A stretch of DNA of 30,818 nt, taken from IMG/VR virus record IMGVR_UViG_3300017786_000079, positions 1-30,818 of that record; one strand, given 5' to 3'. Shown here piece by piece: positions 7,718 to 16,713 of this stretch. Below the pieces are notes generated by a model. It was given only the letters and a program-made list of their open reading frames with translations. It ran no database searches and had not been told where the DNA came from. The DNA comes from a virus. The stretch's first letter is position 1, and each line of letters opens with the position of its first letter. Both the position numbers and the translations under genes were made by a program.

Positions 7718-7951
7718 ATGAAAGTTAAAATGTTACAAGATATGAAAGCTGCTGCGAATGAAGATGGCAACGTAGTTAAAGTTTATAAAAATGGAGAAAT
7801 AATTAATTGCGATAAAGAATGGCAAAAAGTTATTGCTTTTAGATTTATTGAAAATAATTCAGCAATAGAAGTTAAAATTGATTCTCCTAAAGAAACTAAA
7901 GCAAAGAAAAAAGTTACAAAAAAGAAAGCGACAAAGAAAAAAGCTAAATAG
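7718..7951 (+). CDS. Small protein with poly-Lys tail
   Basis: 77 residues. The first 55 look like a compact domain that begins MKVKMLQDM and includes YKNGEIINCDKEW, resembling small head-region proteins found next to capsid genes in other phages. The last 20 or so are nearly all Lys, Ala and Thr (KKKVTKKKATKKKAK), which should bind DNA or the inner head. TAGGAG lies 7 bases before the ATG. A head-interior or DNA-contact role is inference. Confidence 0.65.
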   Translation: MKVKMLQDMKAAANEDGNVVKVYKNGEIINCDKEWQKVIAFRFIENNSAIEVKIDSPKETKAKKKVTKKKATKKKAK

Positions 7952-7959
7952 GTGCTTAT

Positions 7960-8526
7960 ATGGCTAGAACTATAGGCACAGATTTTTCTAATCAATTATC
8001 TAGCAGTCAAACTAGACCTTTTTATGCTGTAGAATTTATATATACACAACCTCTTAGAATTTGGACAGGTTATGGTGATTTTCAAGTATTAGGTCAAACA
8101 TATTTAGGCTTAGGAAATTTAATAAGTATAAGTGATATTAAAGAAACAGCAGAAACAAAAGCGTCAGGAATATCTATTGAAGTTGGCGGTTTAAATCAAG
8201 ATATAGTAGCGCAAGCTTTATTATCAACAGCTCAAAATATTATTGTAAATGTTTATTTTGGTGTTTTAGAAACATCTGGAAATGCTTTAGCAATAGTTGA
8301 TACGCCTTATGAAGTTTTTTCTGGAAATGTTGATACTGTTATAATAAATGAAAGCGCAGATAATTCTACAATAACTTTTAATATTGAAAATAAATTAATT
8401 TCATTAGAAAAACCTTTAGATTTTAGATATACCGACCAGGACCAAAAACATTTTTTTCCAGATGATAAAGGATTAGAATTTGTAGATGATTTGCAAGATA
8501 AAAATATAATTTGGGGTGGTGGGTGA
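7960..8526 (+). CDS. Tail hub / baseplate protein, DUF2163-like N-terminal domain
   Basis: 188 residues. RPFYAVEFIYTQPLRIWTGY, a GQTYLGLGNLISISDI segment and an ETKASGISIEVGGL segment match the start of the tail-hub family that follows the distal tail protein in gene transfer agents and related siphophages. It closes with a conserved FFPDDKGLEFVDDLQDKNIIWGG block. Normally this gene follows the tape measure and distal tail genes; here it sits just after the head genes, about 10 kb from its usual partner (19191-19817). Confidence 0.7.
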   Translation: MARTIGTDFSNQLSSSQTRPFYAVEFIYTQPLRIWTGYGDFQVLGQTYLGLGNLISISDIKETAETKASGISIEVGGLNQDIVAQALLSTAQNIIVNVYFGVLETSGNALAIVDTPYEVFSGNVDTVIINESADNSTITFNIENKLISLEKPLDFRYTDQDQKHFFPDDKGLEFVDDLQDKNIIWGGG

Positions 8527-8530
8527 ATGA

Positions 8531-8947
8531 ATGATAAATATTCACGCGATTGTAGATTTATATAAAAAATTACCAGATTATAAAAATAATACGCCTTTAG
8601 AAATATATCAACATATATTGCCGCCTGTAAAATTAGGTCAATATAAATTACATACTAATAATAATAAATTAATAGGCTTTTCAAGCTGGGCATATTTAAA
8701 TAAAAATGAAGAAGCTCATTTTTTAAAAACACAAGAAATTAGAAATACTGCTTGGAATAGTGGTAACATCATATGGCAAATAGATGTTGTTGCAATAAGC
8801 AATGCAAAAGAAATAGTAAACTGGAGTAAAAAGTATTTTACTTGTTTATTAGGCGTAGGCAGAAAAGTAAAATGGTTGCGTTTAAAAAACAATAAAATCA
8901 TAATAAAAGAAATGACAACAAAAAGGCATTATTTAAATGGGACGTAG
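8531..8947 (+). CDS. RTX toxin-activating lysine acyltransferase (HlyC)-like protein
   Basis: 138 residues. The core GFSSWAYLNKNEEAHFLKT, then TAWNSGNIIWQIDVVAI, matches the HlyC/ApxC family, which transfers a fatty acyl group from acyl-carrier protein to lysines of RTX toxins. The catalytic Asp of HlyC (Asp92) corresponds to the D of WQID. The catalytic His23 appears to be Tyr in my hand alignment, although His residues lie nearby (H28, H41); activity is uncertain. No RTX toxin gene is in the genome. It sits in the slot where related phages and gene transfer agents carry an NlpC/P60 tail peptidase, between hub and tail tip genes, and overlaps the tail tip gene by 11 bases. A role in modifying or assembling the tail tip is inference. 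Confidence 0.7.
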   Translation: MINIHAIVDLYKKLPDYKNNTPLEIYQHILPPVKLGQYKLHTNNNKLIGFSSWAYLNKNEEAHFLKTQEIRNTAWNSGNIIWQIDVVAISNAKEIVNWSKKYFTCLLGVGRKVKWLRLKNNKIIIKEMTTKRHYLNGT

Positions 8948-11900
8948 AGTTGTACAATTAGCAATAACTGCTGCCGCTATATATACCGGTCAATTTTATA
9001 TGGCTAACCAAACATTAGCTGGAATGACTTGGGCAGGATTTGGTAACGCTTTAATAAGTTCAGCAGTTGCAAGTGTTGTTAGTTTAGGTTTATCAAAAGT
9101 ATTTGGAGAAGATAGAAAAAAAAGCTTATCTACTCAATTAAATAATAGAACAAGAATGGTTAAGCAGCCATTAGCAACAAGAAGCACAGTTTATGGAGAA
9201 ACAAAAAAATCTGGTGCAATTTTATTTATGGAATCAACAAATAATAATAAAGACTTGCATATGATTGTTGAATTAGCTTCTCACGAAATACAAAGTATTG
9301 ATAATATTTATTTAAATGATGATGAGTTAACTTTAGCTAGTGCTGGAACAGATACAAATGGATTAACACAATTTAAAGTTACAAGTCCTAGTAAATATGC
9401 AACTGAATCAAGGTTTGTTAATAAAACAAGAACTCTTGTTGTTTCTGAATATACAACCATGCCTTTTAATAGACAGCTTCCTTTTGGTGGATATAACATA
9501 GAAAATGGGCAAGGTATTCAAAAAGGTATAACCTCAATAACATTAATATCTGATACAGCATTTTCAGTTGCAACAGCAGATACAATAAATATTAATGGAG
9601 TTAATTATGGCGTATCTTCTGGTGGTAGTTCTTCTGGCTCTGGAACAAGGCATACACTCGCAATTACTATATCAGAAGCATTAAAAACAGATGTAAGAGC
9701 AACATCAATATTTCAGCAAACACCCGGCGGACAAACAAGAATAACTCCTTTTAATAATGCAAATACGCCTAAGCCATATTTATCTGGAACAACAACAGAA
9801 ACAAATTATGCAATAATAGCTAAGCAAACATTTTCTGATAGTTCAGAATTAACAGTAAGAATAAAAAAACATTTAGGCAGTAATACACAACAAGCAGACG
9901 CCGATTTAGTTTCAGAAGTTTCACAATGGACAACTTCGCATACTTTATCTGGAATAGCATATATATATATTAAATTAAAATATGATACTGACGCATTTCC
10001 GAATGGTATTCCAAATATAAGTGCGGAAATTAAAGGAAAAAAAATATTAGATTTTAGAACTGGCTCAACTGCTTTTTCAAAAAATCCTGCATTAGTTTTA
10101 TATGATTATTTAACTGATACAAGATTTGGTTTATCAACACCTACAGATAATATTGATACAACTTCTTTTACAACAGTAGCAGATATTTGTGATGAAGATA
10201 TTACTTTAGCAGCAGGCGGTACTGAAAATAGGTATGAAGCTAATGGTATTGTTTATAGCAATGTTCAACCAATGACTATTATTTCAGAAATAATTGGCTC
10301 TATGCTTGGTGTTTTAAGTTATACAAACGGAAAATTTCATTTAGCAGGCGGCAAATATGTTTCACCAACAATAACTTTAACAGAAGATGATTTTCGCGGT
10401 CCTATTTCTATTCAAACAAAACAATCAAGACGCGATACTTTTAATACTGTAAAAGGAGTTTTTACTAGCTCTGAAAGCAATTGGCAACCTGCAGATTATC
10501 CAATGGTAAGTAGCTCAACATTTATTGAAGAAGATAATAACCAAACAATTTTTGGTGTTGTTGATTTACCTTTTACAACATCATCAACTATGGCTCAAAG
10601 AATAGCTAAAGTAGCTTTATTTAAAAATAGACAGCAAATGGTTTTATCAGCACCTTTAAAAATGTCAGCTTTTAAATTACAAGTTGGAGATACAGTACAA
10701 ATAACAAATACAAGACTTGGCTTTAGCAGTAAAGTTTTTCAAGTTGCTGACTGGTCCTTTGTAAATAATGAAGTTGGAATTGATTTACTTTTACAAGAAA
10801 CATCTCCTGATGTTTGGAACTGGAACGCAGAAGAATCAACTTTTCTTATAGATAATACTAACTTACCTACAGCAGAAACAGTCCAGGCACCTTCAATAGA
10901 ATTATCAGATATTTTGCGAGCTTATTCTGGAGTTGTTTCTACGATTTTATTAATTAAAGTTGAATCAAGTTTTGGAACAACAAATGAATTAGAAGTTGAA
11001 TATAGAAATACATCAACAAATACTGAATATACATCTTTAGGTAGAGCTAAAACAGTTGGAACATTTTTGCGCTTTGAAATTAAAGATGTAGAAGATGGTA
11101 TGACGTATGAAGTAAGAGCAAGAGCAATTAATGCTTTTAATGTTGCTTCAGCTTATACAAGTGAAGCTCACGAAGTTATAGGTAAAACTGCGCCGCCTGC
11201 AAATGTATCTAATTTTTCAGTTAATATTGTTAATAATTTAGCTATTTGTTCTTGGACAGCAAATCAGGAATTAGATTTATCACATTATATAATTAGACAT
11301 ACTCCAGAAACATCAAGCCCAGTTTATGCTGGCGCAAGTGTTGTTGCTGATAATATATCAATGGCAACTAATCAAATATCTTTACCAGCTCAAACAGGAA
11401 CTTATATGATAAAAGCTGTTGATGTTTTAGGAATAACTTCTATTACGTCTACTAAAAAAGCAGTTATAAGAAATCAGATTGCAGATGATTTTAATGCTGT
11501 AACAACTACAACACAATCAACTTCTTTTCCCGGAACAAAAACAGATGTAGAAGTTGTAACCAGAGATAGCACAAATTTTTTACAAATAATATTAGGAGAA
11601 TTATTTGATGACCATTCCGGGAATTTTGACAGTGCTTTGGGTAATTTTGATGATGGCGGAGAAGTTGCAAACAATCTTGATGGGTTTTATGATTTTAGCA
11701 CTAATCCTATTGATTTAGGCGCTATTTATAATTCTTATGTAACAACTTCATTAACTAGCACAAGATTTAATGAAAATAGCTTGTTTGATAGCTTTGAGGG
11801 CTTATTTGACAGCCAAACAGGTAATTTTGATGGTAATTATACTGAACAAGATGATGTTAATGCTAAAGTCCAAATTTCGACCTCTAATGATGATTCTACA

Positions 11901-12287
11901 TATACTGATTATCAAGATTATGTTTTAGGTAATTACAAAGCCAGATATATTAAATTAAGAGTAAAAATGACAACAACAAATGCTGATTCAACACCTGCTA
12001 TTTCAGCGTTATCTGCTACGATTGATATGCCAGATAGAACTGATAGCGGAGATGATATAGCAAGTACAACAGCAAGCGGTGGAAAAGCTATAACATTTAG
12101 CCCGGCATTTAAAGAATTGCAAGGCTTAGGAATTAGCGCTAGCAATTTAGCTACAGGAGATTTTTATGAATTAAGTTCTAAATCTGCAACAGGCTTTACG
12201 ATAAAGTTTAAAAATTCAAGTGGTGCTGTAGTTGATAGAACTTTTGGCTATGTTGCTAAAGGCTATGGTTTTCTTGAATCAAGCTAA
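8937..12287 (+). CDS. Tail tip / host specificity protein (lambda J-like)
   Basis: 1116 residues. A hydrophobic N-terminus (about 1-60, with AITAAAIYTGQFYM) is followed by RMVKQPLATRSTVYGE and a long beta-rich region typical of J-like central fibre proteins (residues about 70-650). Two fibronectin-III-like units follow (about 655-745 and 750-835). Residues about 885-965 carry repeated acidic LFD/NFD-G units (GELFDDHSGNFD, GNFDDGG, GLFDSQTGNFDG), and the end (about 1040-1116) is a small Gly/Ser-rich domain. The protein should close the tail and contact the receptor. It overlaps the HlyC-like gene by 11 bases. Confidence 0.85.
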   Translation: MGRRVVQLAITAAAIYTGQFYMANQTLAGMTWAGFGNALISSAVASVVSLGLSKVFGEDRKKSLSTQLNNRTRMVKQPLATRSTVYGETKKSGAILFMESTNNNKDLHMIVELASHEIQSIDNIYLNDDELTLASAGTDTNGLTQFKVTSPSKYATESRFVNKTRTLVVSEYTTMPFNRQLPFGGYNIENGQGIQKGITSITLISDTAFSVATADTININGVNYGVSSGGSSSGSGTRHTLAITISEALKTDVRATSIFQQTPGGQTRITPFNNANTPKPYLSGTTTETNYAIIAKQTFSDSSELTVRIKKHLGSNTQQADADLVSEVSQWTTSHTLSGIAYIYIKLKYDTDAFPNGIPNISAEIKGKKILDFRTGSTAFSKNPALVLYDYLTDTRFGLSTPTDNIDTTSFTTVADICDEDITLAAGGTENRYEANGIVYSNVQPMTIISEIIGSMLGVLSYTNGKFHLAGGKYVSPTITLTEDDFRGPISIQTKQSRRDTFNTVKGVFTSSESNWQPADYPMVSSSTFIEEDNNQTIFGVVDLPFTTSSTMAQRIAKVALFKNRQQMVLSAPLKMSAFKLQVGDTVQITNTRLGFSSKVFQVADWSFVNNEVGIDLLLQETSPDVWNWNAEESTFLIDNTNLPTAETVQAPSIELSDILRAYSGVVSTILLIKVESSFGTTNELEVEYRNTSTNTEYTSLGRAKTVGTFLRFEIKDVEDGMTYEVRARAINAFNVASAYTSEAHEVIGKTAPPANVSNFSVNIVNNLAICSWTANQELDLSHYIIRHTPETSSPVYAGASVVADNISMATNQISLPAQTGTYMIKAVDVLGITSITSTKKAVIRNQIADDFNAVTTTTQSTSFPGTKTDVEVVTRDSTNFLQIILGELFDDHSGNFDSALGNFDDGGEVANNLDGFYDFSTNPIDLGAIYNSYVTTSLTSTRFNENSLFDSFEGLFDSQTGNFDGNYTEQDDVNAKVQISTSNDDSTYTDYQDYVLGNYKARYIKLRVKMTTTNADSTPAISALSATIDMPDRTDSGDDIASTTASGGKAITFSPAFKELQGLGISASNLATGDFYELSSKSATGFTIKFKNSSGAVVDRTFGYVAKGYGFLESS

Positions 12288-12327
12288 TAATTAGAGTATT
12301 GTTAACATTATTTAGGAGTAAAAAAAT

Positions 12328-13899
12328 ATGTCACAAAATGATTTTACAATTGCTAACCAAACTTTTCCTAATACTAGAGCTGATATTAATTCAGCACTTC
12401 AAGCTTTAGCTAGTACAAGTTCTGGAAGTTCAGCACCATCAACAACTTTTGCTAATCAGTTTTTTTATGACACAACAAATAATTTGCTTAAAATTAGAAA
12501 TGAAGATAATGACGCATTTATTACTATATGCGAACTAGACCAAAGCAATGACACAGTTGAATATTTTAAATCTGATTCTATAAGAACAGCATTAATTGAA
12601 TTTACAGATGGAGATGACGCGCTTACCATTGCAGATGGCGGAGCTTTAACAACTGCCGGAAACTTTTCTATAGGTGGCTCAAATAATGAATTAAGATTTT
12701 ATGAAGGTGCTAATTATGTAGGTTTTGAAGCACCTGCTTTAGCTGCAAATAAAATATGGGTTTTGCCAAACGCAGACGGCTCTGCTAATCAAGGCATAGT
12801 AACAGACGGCTCTGGAAATTTATCTTTTGCAGATGTAGGTGGTGATTCTTTAAGAATAAATGCACAGCCAATGATTATAAATGGCGACATGAAAGTAGCT
12901 CAAAGAGCAACAAGTGTTACAGGAAAAAGCTCTGATGGATATTATGTAGTTGATAGAATGAAACAGAAATTAAATGACGCTGGTACATATACCATTAGCC
13001 AAAGCACAGATGTTCCCTCTGGTTATGGATTTACTAAAAGTCTTAAATATGATGTTACAACTGCAAAAGATTCACCTTCTTCTGGTACATTAGGTTCTTT
13101 AGATTATCATGTAGAAGCACAAGATTTAAAATTATTAAATTATGGTACTTCTGGAGCTAAAAAAATTACTTTTTCTTTTTGGGTAAAAAGTCCAAAAACA
13201 GGCACTCATATATTATCTATTACTGCACCAGACGGCAACAGACATATATCAAAAGCATATACGGTAAGTTCTGCTAATACTTGGGAAAATCATATCTGTA
13301 ATTTTGATGGTGACACAAGTGGCACAATTAATGACGACAATGGCTCTGGTTTTCAATTACAATGGCTTTTAGTTGCTGGTAGTAGTTATCAAAGTGGCAC
13401 TTTGCAAACATCATGGGGTAGTTACACTCAAGCTAACACTTATGTCGGACAAGTTAATGTTGCAGATAGTACAAGTAATAATTTTTTTATTACAGGGATT
13501 CAAATGGAAATAGGAGAGTTTACTTCATCAACCATACCAGCATTTCAACATGAATCATTCCAAGACAGTTTTTTTAGATGTCAAAGGTACTATCAAAATC
13601 AAGGTAATGTCTTTTTTGGCATGACAGAGGGTACAGATAAGTTTCGTATGCAAATACCTTTTGATAGACCAATGCGAGTAGCTCCATCTTCAACATCTCG
13701 AGGAACTGGTTTTAAATTTAATGCTAGATATTTAGGCGATCATACTACTGATAATCCAACAATAGCAGACGCTTCTTCAACTAAGTTTGGTGTTTGGCTA
13801 GGAGTTAATGGAACAAGTTTATCTGGTAATGTACCAATATATGGGCGTTCACAACATGATGACGCTGGACAATTTTTAGCATTAAATTCGGAGTTATAA
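12328..13899 (+). CDS. Tail fibre / receptor-binding protein
   Basis: 523 residues. The N-terminal piece with RADINSALQALASTSSG and FYDTTNNLLKIRNED is the attachment domain shared by many marine phage fibres. A middle region (about 95-180) is repetitive and Gly/Asp-rich, and the C-terminal half (from about INAQPMIINGDMKVAQRAT) is a jelly-roll-type, carbohydrate-binding-like region. AGGAG precedes the ATG. The only GATC of the whole window lies here (13738-13741), which may hint at a more recently exchanged segment. Confidence 0.85.
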   Translation: MSQNDFTIANQTFPNTRADINSALQALASTSSGSSAPSTTFANQFFYDTTNNLLKIRNEDNDAFITICELDQSNDTVEYFKSDSIRTALIEFTDGDDALTIADGGALTTAGNFSIGGSNNELRFYEGANYVGFEAPALAANKIWVLPNADGSANQGIVTDGSGNLSFADVGGDSLRINAQPMIINGDMKVAQRATSVTGKSSDGYYVVDRMKQKLNDAGTYTISQSTDVPSGYGFTKSLKYDVTTAKDSPSSGTLGSLDYHVEAQDLKLLNYGTSGAKKITFSFWVKSPKTGTHILSITAPDGNRHISKAYTVSSANTWENHICNFDGDTSGTINDDNGSGFQLQWLLVAGSSYQSGTLQTSWGSYTQANTYVGQVNVADSTSNNFFITGIQMEIGEFTSSTIPAFQHESFQDSFFRCQRYYQNQGNVFFGMTEGTDKFRMQIPFDRPMRVAPSSTSRGTGFKFNARYLGDHTTDNPTIADASSTKFGVWLGVNGTSLSGNVPIYGRSQHDDAGQFLALNSEL

Positions 13900-14085
13900 A
13901 TGAATAAAGATAATATAGTTTCAGTTAAAAAAATAGAAGATGATAATAGCGTTTTGCTATCTTATCAAGTTGTATGGAATACAGATATAGTAACATTTGT
14001 TCCAAATGATTCTAGAAATACAGACTACCAAACTGTACAGGAATGGGACGCAATAGACGGTAACACAATCGCTGAAGCAGATTAG
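13900..14085 (+). CDS. Small fibre-associated protein
   Basis: 61 residues, acidic, ending DYQTVQEWDAIDGNTIAEAD. The ATG follows the fibre stop directly. Short proteins with a DYQxxQEW motif are common just behind marine phage tail fibres and may assist fibre assembly; the role is inferred from position only. Confidence 0.65.
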   Translation: MNKDNIVSVKKIEDDNSVLLSYQVVWNTDIVTFVPNDSRNTDYQTVQEWDAIDGNTIAEAD

Positions 14086-14095
14086 GAGAAACTAA

Positions 14096-14773
14096 ATGGC
14101 TGGATTAAAAGTTCACACCGCAGAAACAGCATACGCAGTTACTCAAGCAGAAATAAAGGCTTGGAATAAAATTGATTCTTCAGATGATGATACAGTTGTC
14201 GCATTGATAGAAAGAGCTGTTCATAATTGGGCAAAAGAATATACAAATAGAAGTTTAACAACAACTACTTATCAATTATTTATTGATTCAATTTATTCAG
14301 TTGATATTCCAATCGCAGAAGGCTCTTATGTAGGTATTGACCGAGATATTAATAGAAGAAGTATAATATTGCCTAAAAGTCCAGTATCAAGCATAACTCA
14401 TATTAAATATTATAATGAAGAAGATTCAGCAACAACTTATGCTGCTAGCAATTATTTTTTAGATGACGCTGCAATGCCCGGAAAAATTGTTTTAAGAAAT
14501 GGTGCTAGTTGGCCTACAGGATTAAGAGTTGCTAATGCTTTAGAAATTCAATATGTTGCAGGATATGGTGCAACAACAGCTATTCCTTATGATATTAAGT
14601 CTGCTTGCTTAGAATATTCAGCATATATATTTGAACATAGAGGAGATTTACTTGATGGCAAAACAATAAATGCGCCAACAAGTGCAACTCAATTATTGCA
14701 ACCTTATGTTGTTAAAAATTTATCAACGCACCCTTATAGAGGAACTGCACATTATGGCGGAATGTTTGGCTAA
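14096..14773 (+). CDS. Head-tail connector (phiE125 gp8 / HK97 gp6-like)
   Basis: 225 residues. The order of motifs fits the phiE125 gp8 connector family: an N-terminal helical part with LIERAVHNWAKEYTNRSL, then LPKSPVSSITHIKYY, then IQYVAGYGATTAIPYDIKSA and a C-terminal LLQPYVV segment. The protein forms the ring under the portal. It begins the joining and tail genes; four successive overlaps of one base (TAATG) from here to 15593 show tight translational coupling. Confidence 0.85.
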   Translation: MAGLKVHTAETAYAVTQAEIKAWNKIDSSDDDTVVALIERAVHNWAKEYTNRSLTTTTYQLFIDSIYSVDIPIAEGSYVGIDRDINRRSIILPKSPVSSITHIKYYNEEDSATTYAASNYFLDDAAMPGKIVLRNGASWPTGLRVANALEIQYVAGYGATTAIPYDIKSACLEYSAYIFEHRGDLLDGKTINAPTSATQLLQPYVVKNLSTHPYRGTAHYGGMFG

Positions 14774-15099
14774 TGATAGGTGAAATGCGAAATAAAATAA
14801 TTTTGCAACCATTAACTGCTACAACAGACGCTGCAGGTGGACAATCAGTTAGTTTTGGAAGTAGCAATATAACTGTGTGGGCAAAAGTAGAAAATACAAG
14901 TGGCTCTGAAGGTAGTTTTGGAGACCAGATAAGACCAGTTGCAAATTATACATTTACAATAAGATATATAGCAGCAATAACTTCAAAATATAGAATAAGC
15001 TATAATTCAAAATTTTTTAATATACAGCACATTAAATCAATTCGTGAAGGCAAAGAAAGGTATCAAGAAATTCAAGCTCAAGAAGGAGTTGCAACTTAA
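14773..15099 (+). CDS. Head-tail adaptor (SPP1 gp16-like)
   Basis: 108 residues, head-tail joining family. MRNKIILQPLTATTDAAGGQ, TVWAKVENTSGSE, YTFTIRY and the closing YNSKFFNIQHIKSIREG are the family pattern. It should form the head-closure ring between connector and tail. Starts within the stop of the connector gene. Confidence 0.85.
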   Translation: MIGEMRNKIILQPLTATTDAAGGQSVSFGSSNITVWAKVENTSGSEGSFGDQIRPVANYTFTIRYIAAITSKYRISYNSKFFNIQHIKSIREGKERYQEIQAQEGVAT

Positions 15100-15593
15100 T
15101 GAAAGGGCAATCAATAAAAGTAACTATTACTAGCAGCATTAATAAGCAAACTGCAGCAAGCGAAAAATTATATAATAGTAACACTCAAAGACATTTAGAT
15201 AGAGTTGCAAATCATTTAAGAAATCATATTTTAAAAAATATGAAAAAAACTATGAAAAGCCCGGAGCCTAATAAATTTGTTGATGGCGAGCCGCACTATC
15301 CATCATTGCCAGGATTCCCACCAGCAATTGATACAGGAAGATTATCTAATAGTATTCAAATAACAAGAGCAATGCCTTTTCCTAATCAAGCCGGGCATGC
15401 AACAACAATTTCAACTAATGTTTGGTATGCAAAAAAACTTGAAGAAGGTATTGGAATTGCTGCTAGGCCATTTATGGGAAAAAGTTCACAAGCTTTTCAA
15501 GATACTAAAAACTATGCAAATAAAATTGCTTCTGATATAAGTATAATAAGAGATTTACCAAAACCAGTTAGAACAGGAGCTAAAATAAAATAA
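15099..15593 (+). CDS. HK97 gp10-like tail completion protein
   Basis: 164 residues. The protein has an N-terminal helical part, a PSLPGFPPAIDTGRLSNSI segment characteristic of the HK97 gp10 family, and a YAKKLEEGIGIAARPFMGKS segment (the usual Y-A-x-x-x-E-x-G-x-x-x-R-P-F pattern). It acts in completing or attaching the tail. Both ends overlap neighbours by one base. Confidence 0.85.
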   Translation: MKGQSIKVTITSSINKQTAASEKLYNSNTQRHLDRVANHLRNHILKNMKKTMKSPEPNKFVDGEPHYPSLPGFPPAIDTGRLSNSIQITRAMPFPNQAGHATTISTNVWYAKKLEEGIGIAARPFMGKSSQAFQDTKNYANKIASDISIIRDLPKPVRTGAKIK

Positions 15594-16000
15594 TGGGTTA
15601 TCACTCTTTTGACTTACAAACTATTATATATACAACATTAAATGGTGATTCAACACTTGATGGCTTAGTTGGTAATAATAAAATTTTTGATAATGTTCCT
15701 CAAAATACTGCATATCCTTATGTAGTTATAAATAATGAATCAGCAGTAAATCGTGGAACACAAACATTAGATGGCAATCAATATACAATTGATTTAGAAG
15801 TATGGTCGCAATATCGCGGAAAAAAAGAAATCAAAGAAATTATGGAGAGAATTTATAATTTATTTCATAATGCAACATATAGTGTTTCAGGTGCTAGTAT
15901 GGTTTTAAGCCAAATTAGAAATGTGATTACGCTTGTAGAAAATGATGGAATTACACGTCATGGTGTGCTAACTTTAGACGTAATTGTTTATGATAATTAA
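15593..16000 (+). CDS. Tail terminator (DUF3168 family)
   Basis: 135 residues. FDLQTIIYTTLNGDSTLDGLV, FDNVPQNTAYPYVVI and LEVWSQYRGKKEIKEIMERI are the DUF3168 pattern. Such proteins cap the tail tube at the head-proximal end. The order connector, adaptor, gp10, DUF3168, tube protein is standard. Confidence 0.85.
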   Translation: MGYHSFDLQTIIYTTLNGDSTLDGLVGNNKIFDNVPQNTAYPYVVINNESAVNRGTQTLDGNQYTIDLEVWSQYRGKKEIKEIMERIYNLFHNATYSVSGASMVLSQIRNVITLVENDGITRHGVLTLDVIVYDN

Positions 16001-16025
16001 AAATTAATTTTTTTAGGAGGCAAAA

Positions 16026-16439
16026 ATGGCAGCTCAAAAGGGAAGTGACCTATTAATTAAAATAGGCAACGCAGCAAGTCCAGAAGTTTTTACTACTGTA
16101 GCAGGCCTGCGTGATACTTCAATTACAATGAACAATGAGCCAATAGATGTTACAAATAAAGATTCTAGCAGAGTTAGAACTTTACTTGCTGGCGCAGGAA
16201 CACAAATTTTTACTGCAAGCGGAACTGGAATTTTTACAGACGGCGCTTCAGAGGCAAGCGTAAGAACAGCTTTTGCTGCTGCAACATTTAGCAACTTTCA
16301 AATATTAATTCCTGATTTCGCGACGTTTACCGGCTCTTTTATGGTGGCTTCAATTGAGTATTCTGGAAATTATAATGACGCAGTACAATATTCAATGTCA
16401 TTTGAAAGTGCAGGAACTATAACTTTCGCTACAGTATAA
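16026..16439 (+). CDS. Major tail tube protein
   Basis: 137 residues, TP901-1/GTA type. MAAQKGSDLLIKIG, then LRDTSITMNNEPIDVTNKDS and a closing YSMSFESAGTITFATV form the expected beta-barrel tube subunit. A near-perfect ribosome binding site (TTAGGAGG) at 16013-16020 precedes it, the strongest in this operon, fitting the high copy number of the product. Confidence 0.9.
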   Translation: MAAQKGSDLLIKIGNAASPEVFTTVAGLRDTSITMNNEPIDVTNKDSSRVRTLLAGAGTQIFTASGTGIFTDGASEASVRTAFAAATFSNFQILIPDFATFTGSFMVASIEYSGNYNDAVQYSMSFESAGTITFATV

Positions 16440-16458
16440 ATTAATTTAGGAGCTTTAA

Positions 16459-16713
16459 ATGTGGGAACTAAAAGCAATTGAAATAGGAAATAAAAAATTA
16501 GACGCGCATGTAAACTTATCTAATAATTCTATTGAAGCACCATATTATAAAGGTTTTAAAAATAGCGATAATATTAAAATAGATAATGATATATTTTCTA
16601 TTTGTTCAGCAGTTGATGTTGGAGAGAGAAACGAAATTATATTAATATATATAAAACCGGAGAAAAACAATGAGCACCAATCAAATAAGAGCAGAAAAAC
16701 TTCTAACGTTTAA
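16459..16713 (+). CDS. Small tail-region protein, 84 residues, unknown
   Basis: Starts MWELKAIEIGNKKLDAHVNL, a compact mixed alpha/beta protein with a Lys/Asn-rich tail. AGGAG is 8 bases before the ATG. It overlaps the next gene by 44 bases in another frame, so its charged tail (NNEHQSNKSRK) is overprinted on the chaperone start. Location between tube protein and chaperone suggests a tail assembly role; no family recognised. Confidence 0.65.
   Translation: MWELKAIEIGNKKLDAHVNLSNNSIEAPYYKGFKNSDNIKIDNDIFSICSAVDVGERNEIILIYIKPEKNNEHQSNKSRKTSNV

Noticed and set aside
8527-8565. ATG at 8527 opening a 12-codon frame (MNDKYSRDCRFI)
   Set aside because: It stops almost at once and overlaps the HlyC-like start; its faint likeness to an NlpC/P60 start is too short to call a pseudogene.
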